From Candidatus Pristimantibacillus lignocellulolyticus (GTDB lineage: Bacteria > Bacillota > Bacilli > Paenibacillales > Paenibacillaceae): 64,000 nt of DNA. Below, piece after piece: positions 45,520 through 54,250 of the stretch. Every line of letters starts with the position of its first letter. Positions within the stretch are counted from its first letter, which is position 1. A program made the translations under genes and the position numbers. The stretch covers positions 1,432,501 through 1,496,500 of the forward strand of contig CP097899.1 in NCBI GenBank assembly GCA_023639215.1, given 5' to 3'. The notes below the pieces were generated by a model. It saw only the letters and a list, made by a program, of their open reading frames with translations, was not told where the DNA came from and did no database searches.

Positions 45520-46866
45520 ATGAAACTAAAAAGTAAAATCCATCTATATTCATCGCTTTTGTTCGCTGTTCTTCTTATTGTTATGAACGTATCGATATAC
45601 TTATTGTTTAATTATATGTCGCTTAATAGCGAGATCGAGCAAGCAAAAACTGAGACGACAGCTATCGCTCGTGGCTTACAGGATAATGCAACCATGCCAC
45701 TGTCAGATTTGCTTCGTGCTTATGCCCCAATTGATGGAATGCTACAAATTGTCGCTCAAAATGGGGTAAGTTATCCCCCCGTTACTTCTCCATCACAGAC
45801 GGAGCTAAGCAAAAAACCAGCGGTTTTCTATGCCCAGAAGAAGTCTGAAATTGTAAAGTATGATGGGCAAAGCTACGTACTCATTTCTATGCCTGTCATA
45901 TGGCACAATGGAGAAGTTGTCAACATTCAAACGACAGAAAGCTTGCAAGATACGATAATTAAGCTACGATCATTGCGTTTTGTACTCATTGGCGTTACAT
46001 TGCTTGCTCTCATTCCTGTCATTATTTCTGGACGATTACTAGGAGAACTAATTATGAAGCCGATTCGTTCAATGACAACTACGATGCGCGACATACAACA
46101 GAGCGGTCAATTTAAACAACTGACACTGGCAACCAATTCAAAAGACGAGCTGGTAGAAATGGGTGATACATTTAATCGGATGATCGAGTTACTTCAAAGC
46201 AACTTTGCCAAGCAGGAAAGCTTTGTTTCGAATGCCTCACATGAATTGCGCACTCCGCTTACCGTAATAGAAAGTTATGCTAATTTGCTAAAAAGAAAAG
46301 GGTTAGAACGCCCTGATCTCTTTCTTGAGTCAATCGAAGCCATTCATTCGGAAGCCATTCGGATGCGAGAAATGACTGAACAGCTGTTGCTGCTTGCCAG
46401 AAACAAGGAGCAATGGAAAATGAAAAAAGAGAAACTTGATGCGGTGGTATTAACAGCAAATACTGCTGCTGCATTTCAAAATGCATATCATCGCGATGTC
46501 TATGTAGAAGGAGTACCCTCTCTAGCTGTCTCCTCAGATGAACAGTTACTGAAGCAGTTATTGTATATTTTTCTAGACAATGCACGCAAATATAGTGATG
46601 AATCCATTACGATCACATTAGGGTCATCAAATATGAATGGCTGGATTCGCATTACGGACCGTGGAGTCGGTATCCCAAAGCAGGAGCTTGGTAAAGTATT
46701 TGATCGCTTCTATCGTATTGATCAGGCACGTAGCAGACAGAGTGGTGGTCTAGGACTCGGCTTATCACTAGCCAAGCAAATTGCTGACACGCTTGGAGCA
46801 AATATTGAGATGGATAGCTTAGAGGGTGTCGGGACAACTGTGACTATTACACTAGAGAAAATATAG
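45520..46866 (+). CDS. HAMP-domain sensor histidine kinase (YkoH-like)
   Basis: A 448-residue kinase with two membrane helices (about 10-32 and 153-172) flanking a 120-residue extracellular sensor, HAMP domain (about 175-230), H-box NASHELRTPL (His241), N-box DNARKYS, and G-boxes DRGVGIP and GLGLGLSLA. It forms a pair with the regulator 1 bp upstream. Confidence 0.94.
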   Translation: MKLKSKIHLYSSLLFAVLLIVMNVSIYLLFNYMSLNSEIEQAKTETTAIARGLQDNATMPLSDLLRAYAPIDGMLQIVAQNGVSYPPVTSPSQTELSKKPAVFYAQKKSEIVKYDGQSYVLISMPVIWHNGEVVNIQTTESLQDTIIKLRSLRFVLIGVTLLALIPVIISGRLLGELIMKPIRSMTTTMRDIQQSGQFKQLTLATNSKDELVEMGDTFNRMIELLQSNFAKQESFVSNASHELRTPLTVIESYANLLKRKGLERPDLFLESIEAIHSEAIRMREMTEQLLLLARNKEQWKMKKEKLDAVVLTANTAAAFQNAYHRDVYVEGVPSLAVSSDEQLLKQLLYIFLDNARKYSDESITITLGSSNMNGWIRITDRGVGIPKQELGKVFDRFYRIDQARSRQSGGLGLGLSLAKQIADTLGANIEMDSLEGVGTTVTITLEKI

Positions 46867-46945
46867 CCAAAGCAAGCTTCGATTCTCATCATTTTCTCAT
46901 TTTCATAAGATATAATAACGAAAAACACATTATGGAGTGATAGCT

Positions 46946-47659
46946 ATGAATCAACGATGGCGATGGATATTAGGAAGCAGTGTTCTTGTAATTGCCGTCA
47001 TTGTTACGACGCTAACTTGGAGGCCTTGGGCAGGAAAAGCCGAAATGTTAACTGGAGAAGCGGCTGAAGTGGCTCTACTCGCCCAATATCCTGGTGTTAT
47101 AAACAGTAATGTTAAACTGAAAGATGTATATCTCATGGAATTACAAACCGACCAAGGACTATATAAGGTGGAGATTGGTGCGTACAGCGGGGAAGTTATG
47201 ACACTTGAGCAGCTACAGGTTTTAGCGGAGGAAGATGACTCTTCTGTGGATCAGGGCAGCGAAGCGGAACCTACTCCAACAGTAAAGCCAACACCTTCAC
47301 CAATCCCAACGGATAAGGCAGAACCGTCCCCTTCAAGTGTTCCGAATAGTTCTAATGGACCTGGTACAGGACAAGGATCAAGCAATGTAGATAGCGATAA
47401 GGAAATCGACCCTACTCCTAATAAAGAAAATGCAAAGCTGCTAACCTCAGATAAAGCAAGTAAACTAGCTGCTGCTCATATTAAAGGTGAAGTTGAAGAT
47501 GTTTCGTTAAAAACAGCCAAGGACGGCAAAAAATATTATCTTATAGAAATTGATGTTAATGATGGCAGAGATGCAGTCGTACAAGTGAATGCAATCTCGG
47601 GAGCAATCATGTCGGTTGTTTGGGAAGAAGACGACGATGATAGCGATGAAAAAGATTAA
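46946..47659 (+). CDS. Secreted or membrane-anchored protein with two PepSY domains
   Basis: A 237-residue protein with an N-terminal hydrophobic anchor (about 7-24, no clear cleavage site), a first PepSY domain (about 35-90, GEAAEVALLAQYPG... YKVEIGAYSGEV), a Pro/Ser/Thr-rich linker, a second PepSY domain (about 150-225, SDKASKLAAAHIKGE... VVQVNAISGAIMSV) and an acidic tail EEDDDDSDEKD. The ATG at 46946 follows TATGGAG; the GTG at 46937 is less likely. PepSY domains often inhibit or modulate peptidases or sense periplasmic conditions. It belongs to the ykoGHI-like operon. Confidence 0.85.
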   Translation: MNQRWRWILGSSVLVIAVIVTTLTWRPWAGKAEMLTGEAAEVALLAQYPGVINSNVKLKDVYLMELQTDQGLYKVEIGAYSGEVMTLEQLQVLAEEDDSSVDQGSEAEPTPTVKPTPSPIPTDKAEPSPSSVPNSSNGPGTGQGSSNVDSDKEIDPTPNKENAKLLTSDKASKLAAAHIKGEVEDVSLKTAKDGKKYYLIEIDVNDGRDAVVQVNAISGAIMSVVWEEDDDDSDEKD

Positions 47660-47763
47660 TAGTAGCTTCTCATCAATTTCTAATGTTTCTCTCTCCTTCT
47701 TCTCATTTTGGGGATGTAAAGTAATAACTGTACCCAATAATAATTAGAAGGAGTCGATTACAA

Positions 47764-48378
47764 ATGAACAAACGAGTGAAAATTTTTGCACTATCAGCAG
47801 CTGTATTGATAGCAGGATTAGTTGGAACAAGCGCAGTATCGACAAACGTATCAGCGGATAGCAACAAAAAAATCAGTTCAGAGCGAGCACAACAGCTCGC
47901 ACTTACAGCTGTGCAAGGGAAAGTAAAAAGCGTAGAGCTAGAGCACGATGACGGCATAACATATTATGATTTTGACATCGTCAAAAACAAACAGGAATAC
48001 GACGTCCATATCGATGCCTACACTGGCGAAACTTTAAAGGTAAAAATAGATGACGACAAAGAAACTGTCCAACAACAAAAACCAGCTAATACAGCAACAA
48101 ACAACACCACTAACAAAAAGATGATTTCCGCTAAAGAAGCAGCTACAATTGCAGCTAACCATGTCAAAGGAACAGTGCAAAGTACGGATAAAGATACTGA
48201 TGACGGTATTCATTTGTATGAAGTTGAGCTAACAACGAGTCGTGGTGAGGTTGAAGTAGATGTAGATGCTTACACTGGAAAAATTTTGTCTGTCGATTAT
48301 GACGATGATGACCATAATCAAGAAGATCACGATGATGATCATGACGACGATGATGATGACGATGACGATCGAGACTAA
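47764..48378 (+). CDS. Secreted PepSY protein with Asp/His-rich tail (YkoI-like)
   Basis: A 204-residue exported protein: signal peptide (about 1-31, ending VSA), two PepSY domains (about 36-95 ending HIDAYTGETLKV and 118-172 ending DVDAYTGKILSV), and a 30-residue tail made almost wholly of Asp and His with a few Glu. The tail could bind cations such as Ca, Zn or Mn. The ATG follows AAGGAG. The preceding gene is 104 bp away on the same strand. Like Bacillus YkoI, which is known to follow ykoGH. Confidence 0.87.
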   Translation: MNKRVKIFALSAAVLIAGLVGTSAVSTNVSADSNKKISSERAQQLALTAVQGKVKSVELEHDDGITYYDFDIVKNKQEYDVHIDAYTGETLKVKIDDDKETVQQQKPANTATNNTTNKKMISAKEAATIAANHVKGTVQSTDKDTDDGIHLYEVELTTSRGEVEVDVDAYTGKILSVDYDDDDHNQEDHDDDHDDDDDDDDDRD

Positions 48379-48388
48379 TAATACGGCA

Positions 48389-48426
48389 AAAACCAGCGCA
48401 GCATCAACTCTGCGCTGGTTTTTTTT
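48389..48426 (+). terminator. Terminator of the PepSY operon
   Basis: Arms AAAACCAGCGCAG (48389-48401) and CTGCGCTGGTTTT (48410-48422), with the T-run extending to 48426. Confidence 0.92.
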
Positions 48427-48575
48427 GAATCAACCATGTAATGCAATATTTCGGAATAAACGGTTAACAGTCACTCCAGAATTTATAATCTTTCTGATAT
48501 ACTATTTGATAAATGTGCATTAAAATATTCAGCTAAATGTATATAATCGAAATAATTTAAGGTGTGGTGAATCCA

Positions 48576-49262
48576 TTGTTTAAACTGATGTTAATTGAAG
48601 ATGATGAAACTCTGTTTAAAGAGATTAAAGATAGATTTACGCAATGGTCATATGATGTTTATGGCATTGAAGATTTTGGTTTGGTGATGGAACAATTTAT
48701 AGCGATAAAACCCGATTTGGTTGTTATTGATATTCAGCTTCCAAAGTTCGATGGATTTCATTGGTGCCGAATGATTCGATCCCATTCGAATGTTCCAATT
48801 ATTTTCTTATCTTCCCGAGACCATCCTACTGACATGGTGATGTCGATGCAACTCGGAGCTGATGATTTTATTCAAAAGCCTTTTCATTTTGAAGTATTGG
48901 TTGCTAAAGTACAAGCCATTCTTCGCCGTGTATATAATTACAATACGGAACCAATAACACTCAAAACTTGGCGCGGTGCAACGGTTGATTATGAAAAAAA
49001 CATAGTTACCAATGAGGTAGGATCAATCGAATTAACGAAAAATGAAATCTATATTCTTAGACTATTGATTACGAAAAAGAATAAGATCGTTAGTCGCGAA
49101 GAATTAATAACAAGTTTATGGGATGATGAACGCTTTGTAAGTGATAACACGTTAACGGTCAATCTGAATCGTTTACGAAAAAAACTAGATGAGCTTGATT
49201 TAGGTCGGTTTATCGAAACAAAAACCGGGCAAGGTTATATTGCTGTGGAAGAGGCACACTAA
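48576..49262 (+). CDS. bceR: BceR-type response regulator
   Basis: A 228-residue OmpR-family regulator whose sequence closely follows Bacillus subtilis BceR as I remember it: MFKLMLIEDDETLF, phospho-acceptor Asp52 in VIDIQLPKFDGFHWCR, LSSRDHPTDMVMSMQLGADDFIQKPFHF, and winged-helix block WDDERFVSDNTLTVN. I place the start at the TTG at 48576, which matches that protein and lies 12 bases after AAGGTG; upstream GTGs at 48564 and 48567 are too close to that site. The stop overlaps the kinase ATG by one base. Confidence 0.9.
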   Translation: MFKLMLIEDDETLFKEIKDRFTQWSYDVYGIEDFGLVMEQFIAIKPDLVVIDIQLPKFDGFHWCRMIRSHSNVPIIFLSSRDHPTDMVMSMQLGADDFIQKPFHFEVLVAKVQAILRRVYNYNTEPITLKTWRGATVDYEKNIVTNEVGSIELTKNEIYILRLLITKKNKIVSREELITSLWDDERFVSDNTLTVNLNRLRKKLDELDLGRFIETKTGQGYIAVEEAH

Positions 49263-50266
49263 TGTTTATAACATTTCTACGTGAACGGTGGAGCTGGATT
49301 GCCCTATTCCTATTTCAGCAATTTCTTATCCTCATTATTGCTTATGTTGATACGTCGATCTCTTTCAAGCCTATTCTCTATATCGGATTTTTAACAACGA
49401 TGATTTTTATCTTCTTCTTAATCATTCGTTACAATAAAGAAACGAAGTTTTATAGAAGCCTAAAGGAATGGGAGAACAATCTTGATTTATCAGCGATAAA
49501 CCAATCTGATAGTCCTTTCGAAAAGATAGTTGAACAAAGTATAACTGATCAAACGGAGCACTTGAGACAGATAGCTATGCAAAATCGTATTCTGTTAGAG
49601 CAGGAACAAGACGAACTTTTATCTTGGATTCACGAAGTGAAAACACCGTTGACAGCTATGCATTTAATGATCGAACGATTAGATGATAAATCATTAAAAG
49701 CTCATCTAACTTACGAATGGCTCAGAATTCATTTGCTACTTGATCAACAGCTACATCAGAAGCGTCTATTATTTATAGAAAATGATTTATATATAGAAAC
49801 TATTGATTTGAAATCGTTAATTTTCAAAGAGATTAAGTCATTACAATCATGGTGTATTCAAAAAGGAATTGGATTTGACATTCAGTTAGCAATAACGGAG
49901 GTTGTTAGTGATGCCAAATGGGTATCATTTATCATCAGACAAGTATTAACTAATGCAATTAAATATAGTGAGGCACATGATATTATTATTCAAAGCTATG
50001 AACACAACAATCAAATGCATTTACGAATTAAAGACTTTGGCCGTGGAATTGATGCTAAAGATATATCACGAATTTTTGATAAAGGATTTACTTCAACGAC
50101 AACACATTATGACAATTCTTCAACAGGCATGGGCTTATATCTTACAAAGAAAGCAGCAAATTCATTACTAATACATATGGATGTGGAGTCACAACTACAC
50201 TCAGGTACAACCTTTACTTTAACGTTTCCAAAAAACAATGATTTCGTTAATATTGTTAGCATGTGA
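49262..50266 (+). CDS. bceS: BceS-type intramembrane-sensing histidine kinase
   Basis: A 334-residue kinase with two membrane helices (about 12-29 and 38-56) joined by only a few extracellular residues, the hallmark of BceS kinases that take their signal from the BceAB transporter. H-box WIHEVKTPLTAM (His124), N-box TNAIKYS, G-boxes DFGRGID and GMGLYL. Overlaps bceR by one base (TAATG). The stop lies inside a hairpin. Confidence 0.92.
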   Translation: MFITFLRERWSWIALFLFQQFLILIIAYVDTSISFKPILYIGFLTTMIFIFFLIIRYNKETKFYRSLKEWENNLDLSAINQSDSPFEKIVEQSITDQTEHLRQIAMQNRILLEQEQDELLSWIHEVKTPLTAMHLMIERLDDKSLKAHLTYEWLRIHLLLDQQLHQKRLLFIENDLYIETIDLKSLIFKEIKSLQSWCIQKGIGFDIQLAITEVVSDAKWVSFIIRQVLTNAIKYSEAHDIIIQSYEHNNQMHLRIKDFGRGIDAKDISRIFDKGFTSTTTHYDNSSTGMGLYLTKKAANSLLIHMDVESQLHSGTTFTLTFPKNNDFVNIVSM

Positions 50267-50287
50267 CAATAATGTCACATGCTTTTG
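50258..50287 (+). terminator. Hairpin overlapping the bceS stop; terminator and possible BceR site
   Basis: Perfect 11-bp arms AGCATGTGACA (50258-50268) and TGTCACATGCT (50273-50283) followed by TTTTG. The centre TGACA-ATAA-TGTCA also fits the BceR operator form TNACA-N4-TGTNA as I recall it, 150 bp before bceA. Confidence 0.6.
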
Positions 50288-50330
50288 TATTTTGTTAGGT
50301 GAATGAAAGGCAAAAAACGCGATCTCTTTT

Positions 50331-50336
50331 TATAAT
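50331..50336 (+). promoter_or_regulatory. Candidate -10 of the bceAB promoter
   Basis: TATAAT lies 97 bp before the bceA ATG and downstream of the putative BceR site. No good -35 is present, as expected for an activator-dependent promoter. Confidence 0.4.
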
Positions 50337-50346
50337 AAGGTTATTA

Positions 50347-50424
50347 AAGATAGCTTATGCTTCTGAGGTAACTTTTTACTATCGAAGAAGTAATTTTAGA
50401 AAGTATATAAAAAGTTTTAAGGAG
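50347..50424 (+). repeat. Fifth, diverged copy of the 65-bp element in the bceA leader
   Basis: The core 50355-50390 matches the reverse complement of the met array unit at 32 of 36 positions. Matching continues (AGAAAGT, then AAAAAGTTTTAAGGAG) through the bceA Shine-Dalgarno site at 50419-50424, aligning with the metQ-proximal copy. AACTTTTTA (50370-50378) is complementary to TAAAAAGTT (50408-50416), which ends two bases before AAGGAG. Confidence 0.88.
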
Positions 50425-50432
50425 ATTTCGAT

Positions 50433-51194
50433 ATGAATATTTTAGAGGCAAATAAAATTGCTAAAAGCTTTGGTAATAAATCGAATAAAGAAGAAGTATT
50501 AAAGGGAATTGACATTACGATTAAAAAAGGTGAATTCGTTAGCATTATGGGTGCATCTGGATCGGGAAAAACAACACTACTTAATGTCCTTTCTTCCATT
50601 GATAAAGTTAGTTTCGGAACGATTAAAATTAATAACCTTGAAATGACAAAAATGAAAGAAAAACAGTTAGCTGAATTCCGCAAAAAATATTTAGGGTTTA
50701 TCTTTCAAGAATATAATCTATTAGACACGCTAACGGTAAAAGAGAATATTCTGTTGCCATTATCGATAACGAAAACACCAAAAAAAGAAGCAGATCAAAA
50801 ATTCAAGGAAGTCGCAACAGAACTCGGAATTTATGATCTGAAAGATAAGTACCCTAATGAAATTTCTGGTGGGCAAAAACAGCGTACATCAGCAGCTAGA
50901 GCATTTATTCATGAGCCAAGCATTATTTTCGCTGATGAGCCAACCGGTGCACTTGATTCAAAATCCGCTTCTGATTTATTAAACAAACTGAGTGATCTAA
51001 ATCAAAAGCGTGACTCTACTATTATTATGGTCACTCATGATCCAATTGCTGCAAGCTATTGTAATCGAGTCATTTTTATTAAAGACGGGCAAATTTATAC
51101 GCAGCTTACTAGAGGTGATCAAGAACGACAATCTTTTTTAACCGATATTATGAAAACGCAAGGTGTATTAGGTGGGGTGCACTATGAACATTAA
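50433..51194 (+). CDS. bceA: BceA-type ABC transporter ATPase
   Basis: A 253-residue ATPase of the MacB/LolD type: Walker A (GASGSGKTT), signature (ISGGQKQRTSAARA), Walker B (IIFADEPTGALDS), H-loop (THDP). It powers BceB in removing peptide antibiotics such as bacitracin from their lipid targets and in signalling to BceS. The ATG lies eight bases after AAGGAG. Its leader carries a copy of the 65-bp element. The bceB ATG lies within its last codons. Confidence 0.94.
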   Translation: MNILEANKIAKSFGNKSNKEEVLKGIDITIKKGEFVSIMGASGSGKTTLLNVLSSIDKVSFGTIKINNLEMTKMKEKQLAEFRKKYLGFIFQEYNLLDTLTVKENILLPLSITKTPKKEADQKFKEVATELGIYDLKDKYPNEISGGQKQRTSAARAFIHEPSIIFADEPTGALDSKSASDLLNKLSDLNQKRDSTIIMVTHDPIAASYCNRVIFIKDGQIYTQLTRGDQERQSFLTDIMKTQGVLGGVHYEH

Positions 51195-53124
51195 TCATCT
51201 CATCTTTCAAAATCTGAAAAAAAACCTTAAAAATTATTATCTTTATGTATTCGCACTAGTCTTTAGTGTTGCTCTTTATTTTGCTTTTGTGACGCTTCAA
51301 TATGATCCATCCATGGATGAGGTTAAAGGATCCATTAAAGGTGGAGCAGCTATTAAAACCGCTTCAATATTACTTGTTCTAATTGTCTCCATCTTCCTGT
51401 TATATGCGAATAATATTTTCATTAAAAGACGAAGTAAAGAAGTTGGTCTCCTACAATTGATAGGGATGACCAAAAATAAAATTTTCCGCATTCTAAGTGT
51501 GGAGAATTTAATACTTTATTTCATTTCCTTATCGATAGGGATATTCGTTGGATTCTCGTTTTCAAAATTAATCATCATGATCTTATTTAAAACACTGGAT
51601 GTCGAAGCCATTTCTCAGTTGTATTTTTCTAAACAAGCATTTATTCAAACACTTATTGTTTTCTGTATTATCTACCTGTTTATTATGATGATGAACTATA
51701 CATTTATTAGAAGGCAGACGATATTGTCCCTTTTCAGAGTAACATCATCAACAGAAGGTAAAGTAAAAAAAATCTCTTTCTTTGAAATGCTGATTGGTAT
51801 ATTTGGAATTACATTAATTTTGTTAGGATATTATGTATCGTCCAAGTTATTTGGTGGAGACTTTACATCAATGAATGAATTATTTCTAGCTATGAGCTTT
51901 ATTCTTGGCTCGGTCATTATCGGAACATTCTTTTTCTACAAAGGGTCCGTCCGCTTTATTGCGAACATCATTAGAAAAAGCAAAGGCGGATATCTAAATA
52001 TTAATGAAGTACTATCCCTTTCATCCATCATGTTTCGAATGAAATCGAATGCCTTATTATTAACGATTATTACGACCGTTTCTGCACTTGCTATCGGTTT
52101 ATTATCTTTAAGTTATATCGCTTATTATTCAGCTGAAAAATCAGCAGTGAAAAATGTACCCGCAAACTTTGCGATGACGAACATAGAAGATGCCGAGTTA
52201 TTTAAATTAGCTTTACTTGATAATCATATTGCTTTTAATGAAATCGTAATTGATGTCATTCAAGTAAATATTGATGCACGACATATTATCGATTCAAACC
52301 TAAGTGAATTACAACTTGATCCAAATTCAATGACTATTTCTGTAATTAGTGATCAAACCTTCAAAGATATCGATGTGTCTGCTGATGAAACCATCCTTAC
52401 CGGGTATGATGATTTCCTTTCAAAGTTTATGCCCTTGAAAAAATCTGGTCCCATCAAATTGTTAGGAGCGCATGAAGTTATTTCACAACAATATGTAGGG
52501 CTAAACACCGACTACGTTATTTCGTATAATTATACCGATGGAGGCCTGCCCGTCGCCATTGTAGACGAATCGGTATTTCAACGTTTACAGCAAGATATTA
52601 ATCCGACTATACAAAAATCAACATCGTTATATATAGGAATTGATATTAAAGATGAGAATCAAATTAAAGCAGCAAATGAAATTTTTCTAGCTTCAAACTT
52701 CAGTAAAGATAATGTTTCACGCTTTGAAATGAGTAGCAATCAAAAGATAAATATGGGTCTAATTATGTTTATTGTTGGTTTCTTAGGACTAACTTTTCTC
52801 ATTACTTCTGGATGTATTCTCTACTTTAAGCAAATGGATGAAAGCGAAGATGAAAAACCGAGTTACACCATTTTGCGGAAACTAGGTTATACCGAAGGAG
52901 ACTTGCTGAGGGGTATTCGAGCAAAGCAACTTTACAATTTTGGAATTCCTTTAATCATCGGACTTTTCCATAGCTATTTTGCCGTGCAATCGGGTTGGTT
53001 CTTGTTTGGAACTGAAGTTTGGACACCAATGATTATGGTTATGGTACTATATACCTTTCTATATTCTATCTTCGGTATACTATCTGTTCTCTATTATAAA
53101 AGAGTAATAAAAGCTGCATTATAA
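51184..53124 (+). CDS. bceB: BceB-type ABC transporter permease
   Basis: A 646-residue permease, the length I recall for Bacillus BceB, with ten predicted membrane segments and a large extracellular domain (about 310-520) between segments 7 and 8 that senses the antibiotic. FtsX-like motifs: FIKRRSKEVGLLQLIGMTKNKIF and YTILRKLGYTEGDLLRGI. The ATG at 51184 follows GGTGGGG by six bases and overlaps bceA by 11 bp. Confidence 0.94.
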   Translation: MNINHLIFQNLKKNLKNYYLYVFALVFSVALYFAFVTLQYDPSMDEVKGSIKGGAAIKTASILLVLIVSIFLLYANNIFIKRRSKEVGLLQLIGMTKNKIFRILSVENLILYFISLSIGIFVGFSFSKLIIMILFKTLDVEAISQLYFSKQAFIQTLIVFCIIYLFIMMMNYTFIRRQTILSLFRVTSSTEGKVKKISFFEMLIGIFGITLILLGYYVSSKLFGGDFTSMNELFLAMSFILGSVIIGTFFFYKGSVRFIANIIRKSKGGYLNINEVLSLSSIMFRMKSNALLLTIITTVSALAIGLLSLSYIAYYSAEKSAVKNVPANFAMTNIEDAELFKLALLDNHIAFNEIVIDVIQVNIDARHIIDSNLSELQLDPNSMTISVISDQTFKDIDVSADETILTGYDDFLSKFMPLKKSGPIKLLGAHEVISQQYVGLNTDYVISYNYTDGGLPVAIVDESVFQRLQQDINPTIQKSTSLYIGIDIKDENQIKAANEIFLASNFSKDNVSRFEMSSNQKINMGLIMFIVGFLGLTFLITSGCILYFKQMDESEDEKPSYTILRKLGYTEGDLLRGIRAKQLYNFGIPLIIGLFHSYFAVQSGWFLFGTEVWTPMIMVMVLYTFLYSIFGILSVLYYKRVIKAAL

Positions 53125-53181
53125 AACTATACGTTTTCATTCGGTTATAGTGCAGTATGTGCATTCTTCAGCGGTAGTTAA

Positions 53182-53222
53182 AAATAGCGTTTCTAAAGCC
53201 ACATGGCTTGGAAACGCTATTT
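53182..53222 (+). terminator. Terminator of bceAB
   Basis: Arms AAATAGCGTTTC (53182-53193) and GAAACGCTATTT (53211-53222) with an inner AAGCC/GGCTT extension. Confidence 0.82.
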
Positions 53223-53277
53223 CATTTAAAAAAATATTTGTTGTGAGTGCTGAACGATGGAACATCATACAACTATT

Positions 53278-54174
53278 TCAAGTATGTCCCACAGTAGATG
53301 CTTTTCTAACTTTAGAATTTGTCACTTTAAAATTCAATAGTATAATCCCCGCCACAAATATTAACGTACCTATAATAATGTAAATCGTAATTGGGTCATT
53401 AAAAAATAAATATGACCACGATATTCCAAATAGCACTGTACTATTGCCGACAATTGCAACAACTGTAAAAGGTACTTTCTTAATAGCTTCCGCATACCAG
53501 AAAAAGCTAAGTCCTGTAATGACACCAAGTAATACTAAAGCACCACATGCCCATACCGTTATCGGTCCAATAACACTATGAGATTGCAGCGGCATTGGAG
53601 CGGCAACCATTAATGTGCTCACCATGAAAACAGATAAATTCATATTCCCATTGTCCATAGTCTTTAACAGCATACGCTGGCTAAGTACGTGTACTGCAGC
53701 TCCGACACCAGCAAGTGTAAACAAGAGCGTCGTTAATGCACCTCCACTCATAAGCTCATCAAGCGGTGTACCATTCCAACCAACTACGATCACGCCAACT
53801 ACGCAAAATGCTGCTGAAATCCAACCTTTAACTGATATTTTCTCCTTAAACATTAATCCCGCCGCAAACAAAAGCACAACGGTCATAACAGGCTGAACGA
53901 GAATATTACCATAGGAGTAGCCCATTTTAAGAGCTATATTTTCAAATATATAATTTACAGCTTTCGCAAGTGCTCCAATCCAAATCCATTTCATCCCTAA
54001 CCTAATTTGTAGCTTACCGTCACGCATATAGAGAAAGATGACAAGACAGATAACACCGAAGAAAAAACGAGCGAATGAGATAATGGAGCTATCCACCATA
54101 GTAGATGCTGTTTTCACTAGAACTCCAACAAAGCTCCAAGCTAATGTAGCTAGTAAGAGTAGAAAATAACCCAC
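53278..54174 (-). CDS. DMT-superfamily transporter (EamA type)
   Basis: A 298-residue membrane protein with ten predicted helices in two EamA repeats (each starting with a hydrophobic LATLAWSFVGVLVK-like or LFTLAGVGAAVHVL-like segment). The start is GTG at 54174, seven bases after AGAAGGTG. EamA proteins export amino acids or small metabolites; the substrate is unknown. It lies 76 bp behind the SDR gene, with a hairpin in between, so transcription is probably separate. Confidence 0.88.
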   Translation of the reverse strand: MGYFLLLLATLAWSFVGVLVKTASTMVDSSIISFARFFFGVICLVIFLYMRDGKLQIRLGMKWIWIGALAKAVNYIFENIALKMGYSYGNILVQPVMTVVLLFAAGLMFKEKISVKGWISAAFCVVGVIVVGWNGTPLDELMSGGALTTLLFTLAGVGAAVHVLSQRMLLKTMDNGNMNLSVFMVSTLMVAAPMPLQSHSVIGPITVWACGALVLLGVITGLSFFWYAEAIKKVPFTVVAIVGNSTVLFGISWSYLFFNDPITIYIIIGTLIFVAGIILLNFKVTNSKVRKASTVGHT

Positions 54175-54216
54175 GAAGTAACACCTTCTCTAAGATAGAA
54201 TGATGAAAAAGAGATC

Positions 54217-54233
54217 GCCCCTAATATAGGGGC
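54217..54233 (-). terminator. Terminator of the SDR gene
   Basis: GCCCCT (54217-54222) and AGGGGC (54228-54233), with CTCTTTTT a few bases beyond on the minus strand. Confidence 0.6.
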
Positions 54234-54250
54234 AACCTCCTATGAATCTA

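Noticed and set aside
48266..48523. Plus-strand frame rich in Met, Thr and Ile at the PepSY tail
   Set aside because: It is a shadow of the GAT/GAC-rich tail in another frame and has no ribosome site.
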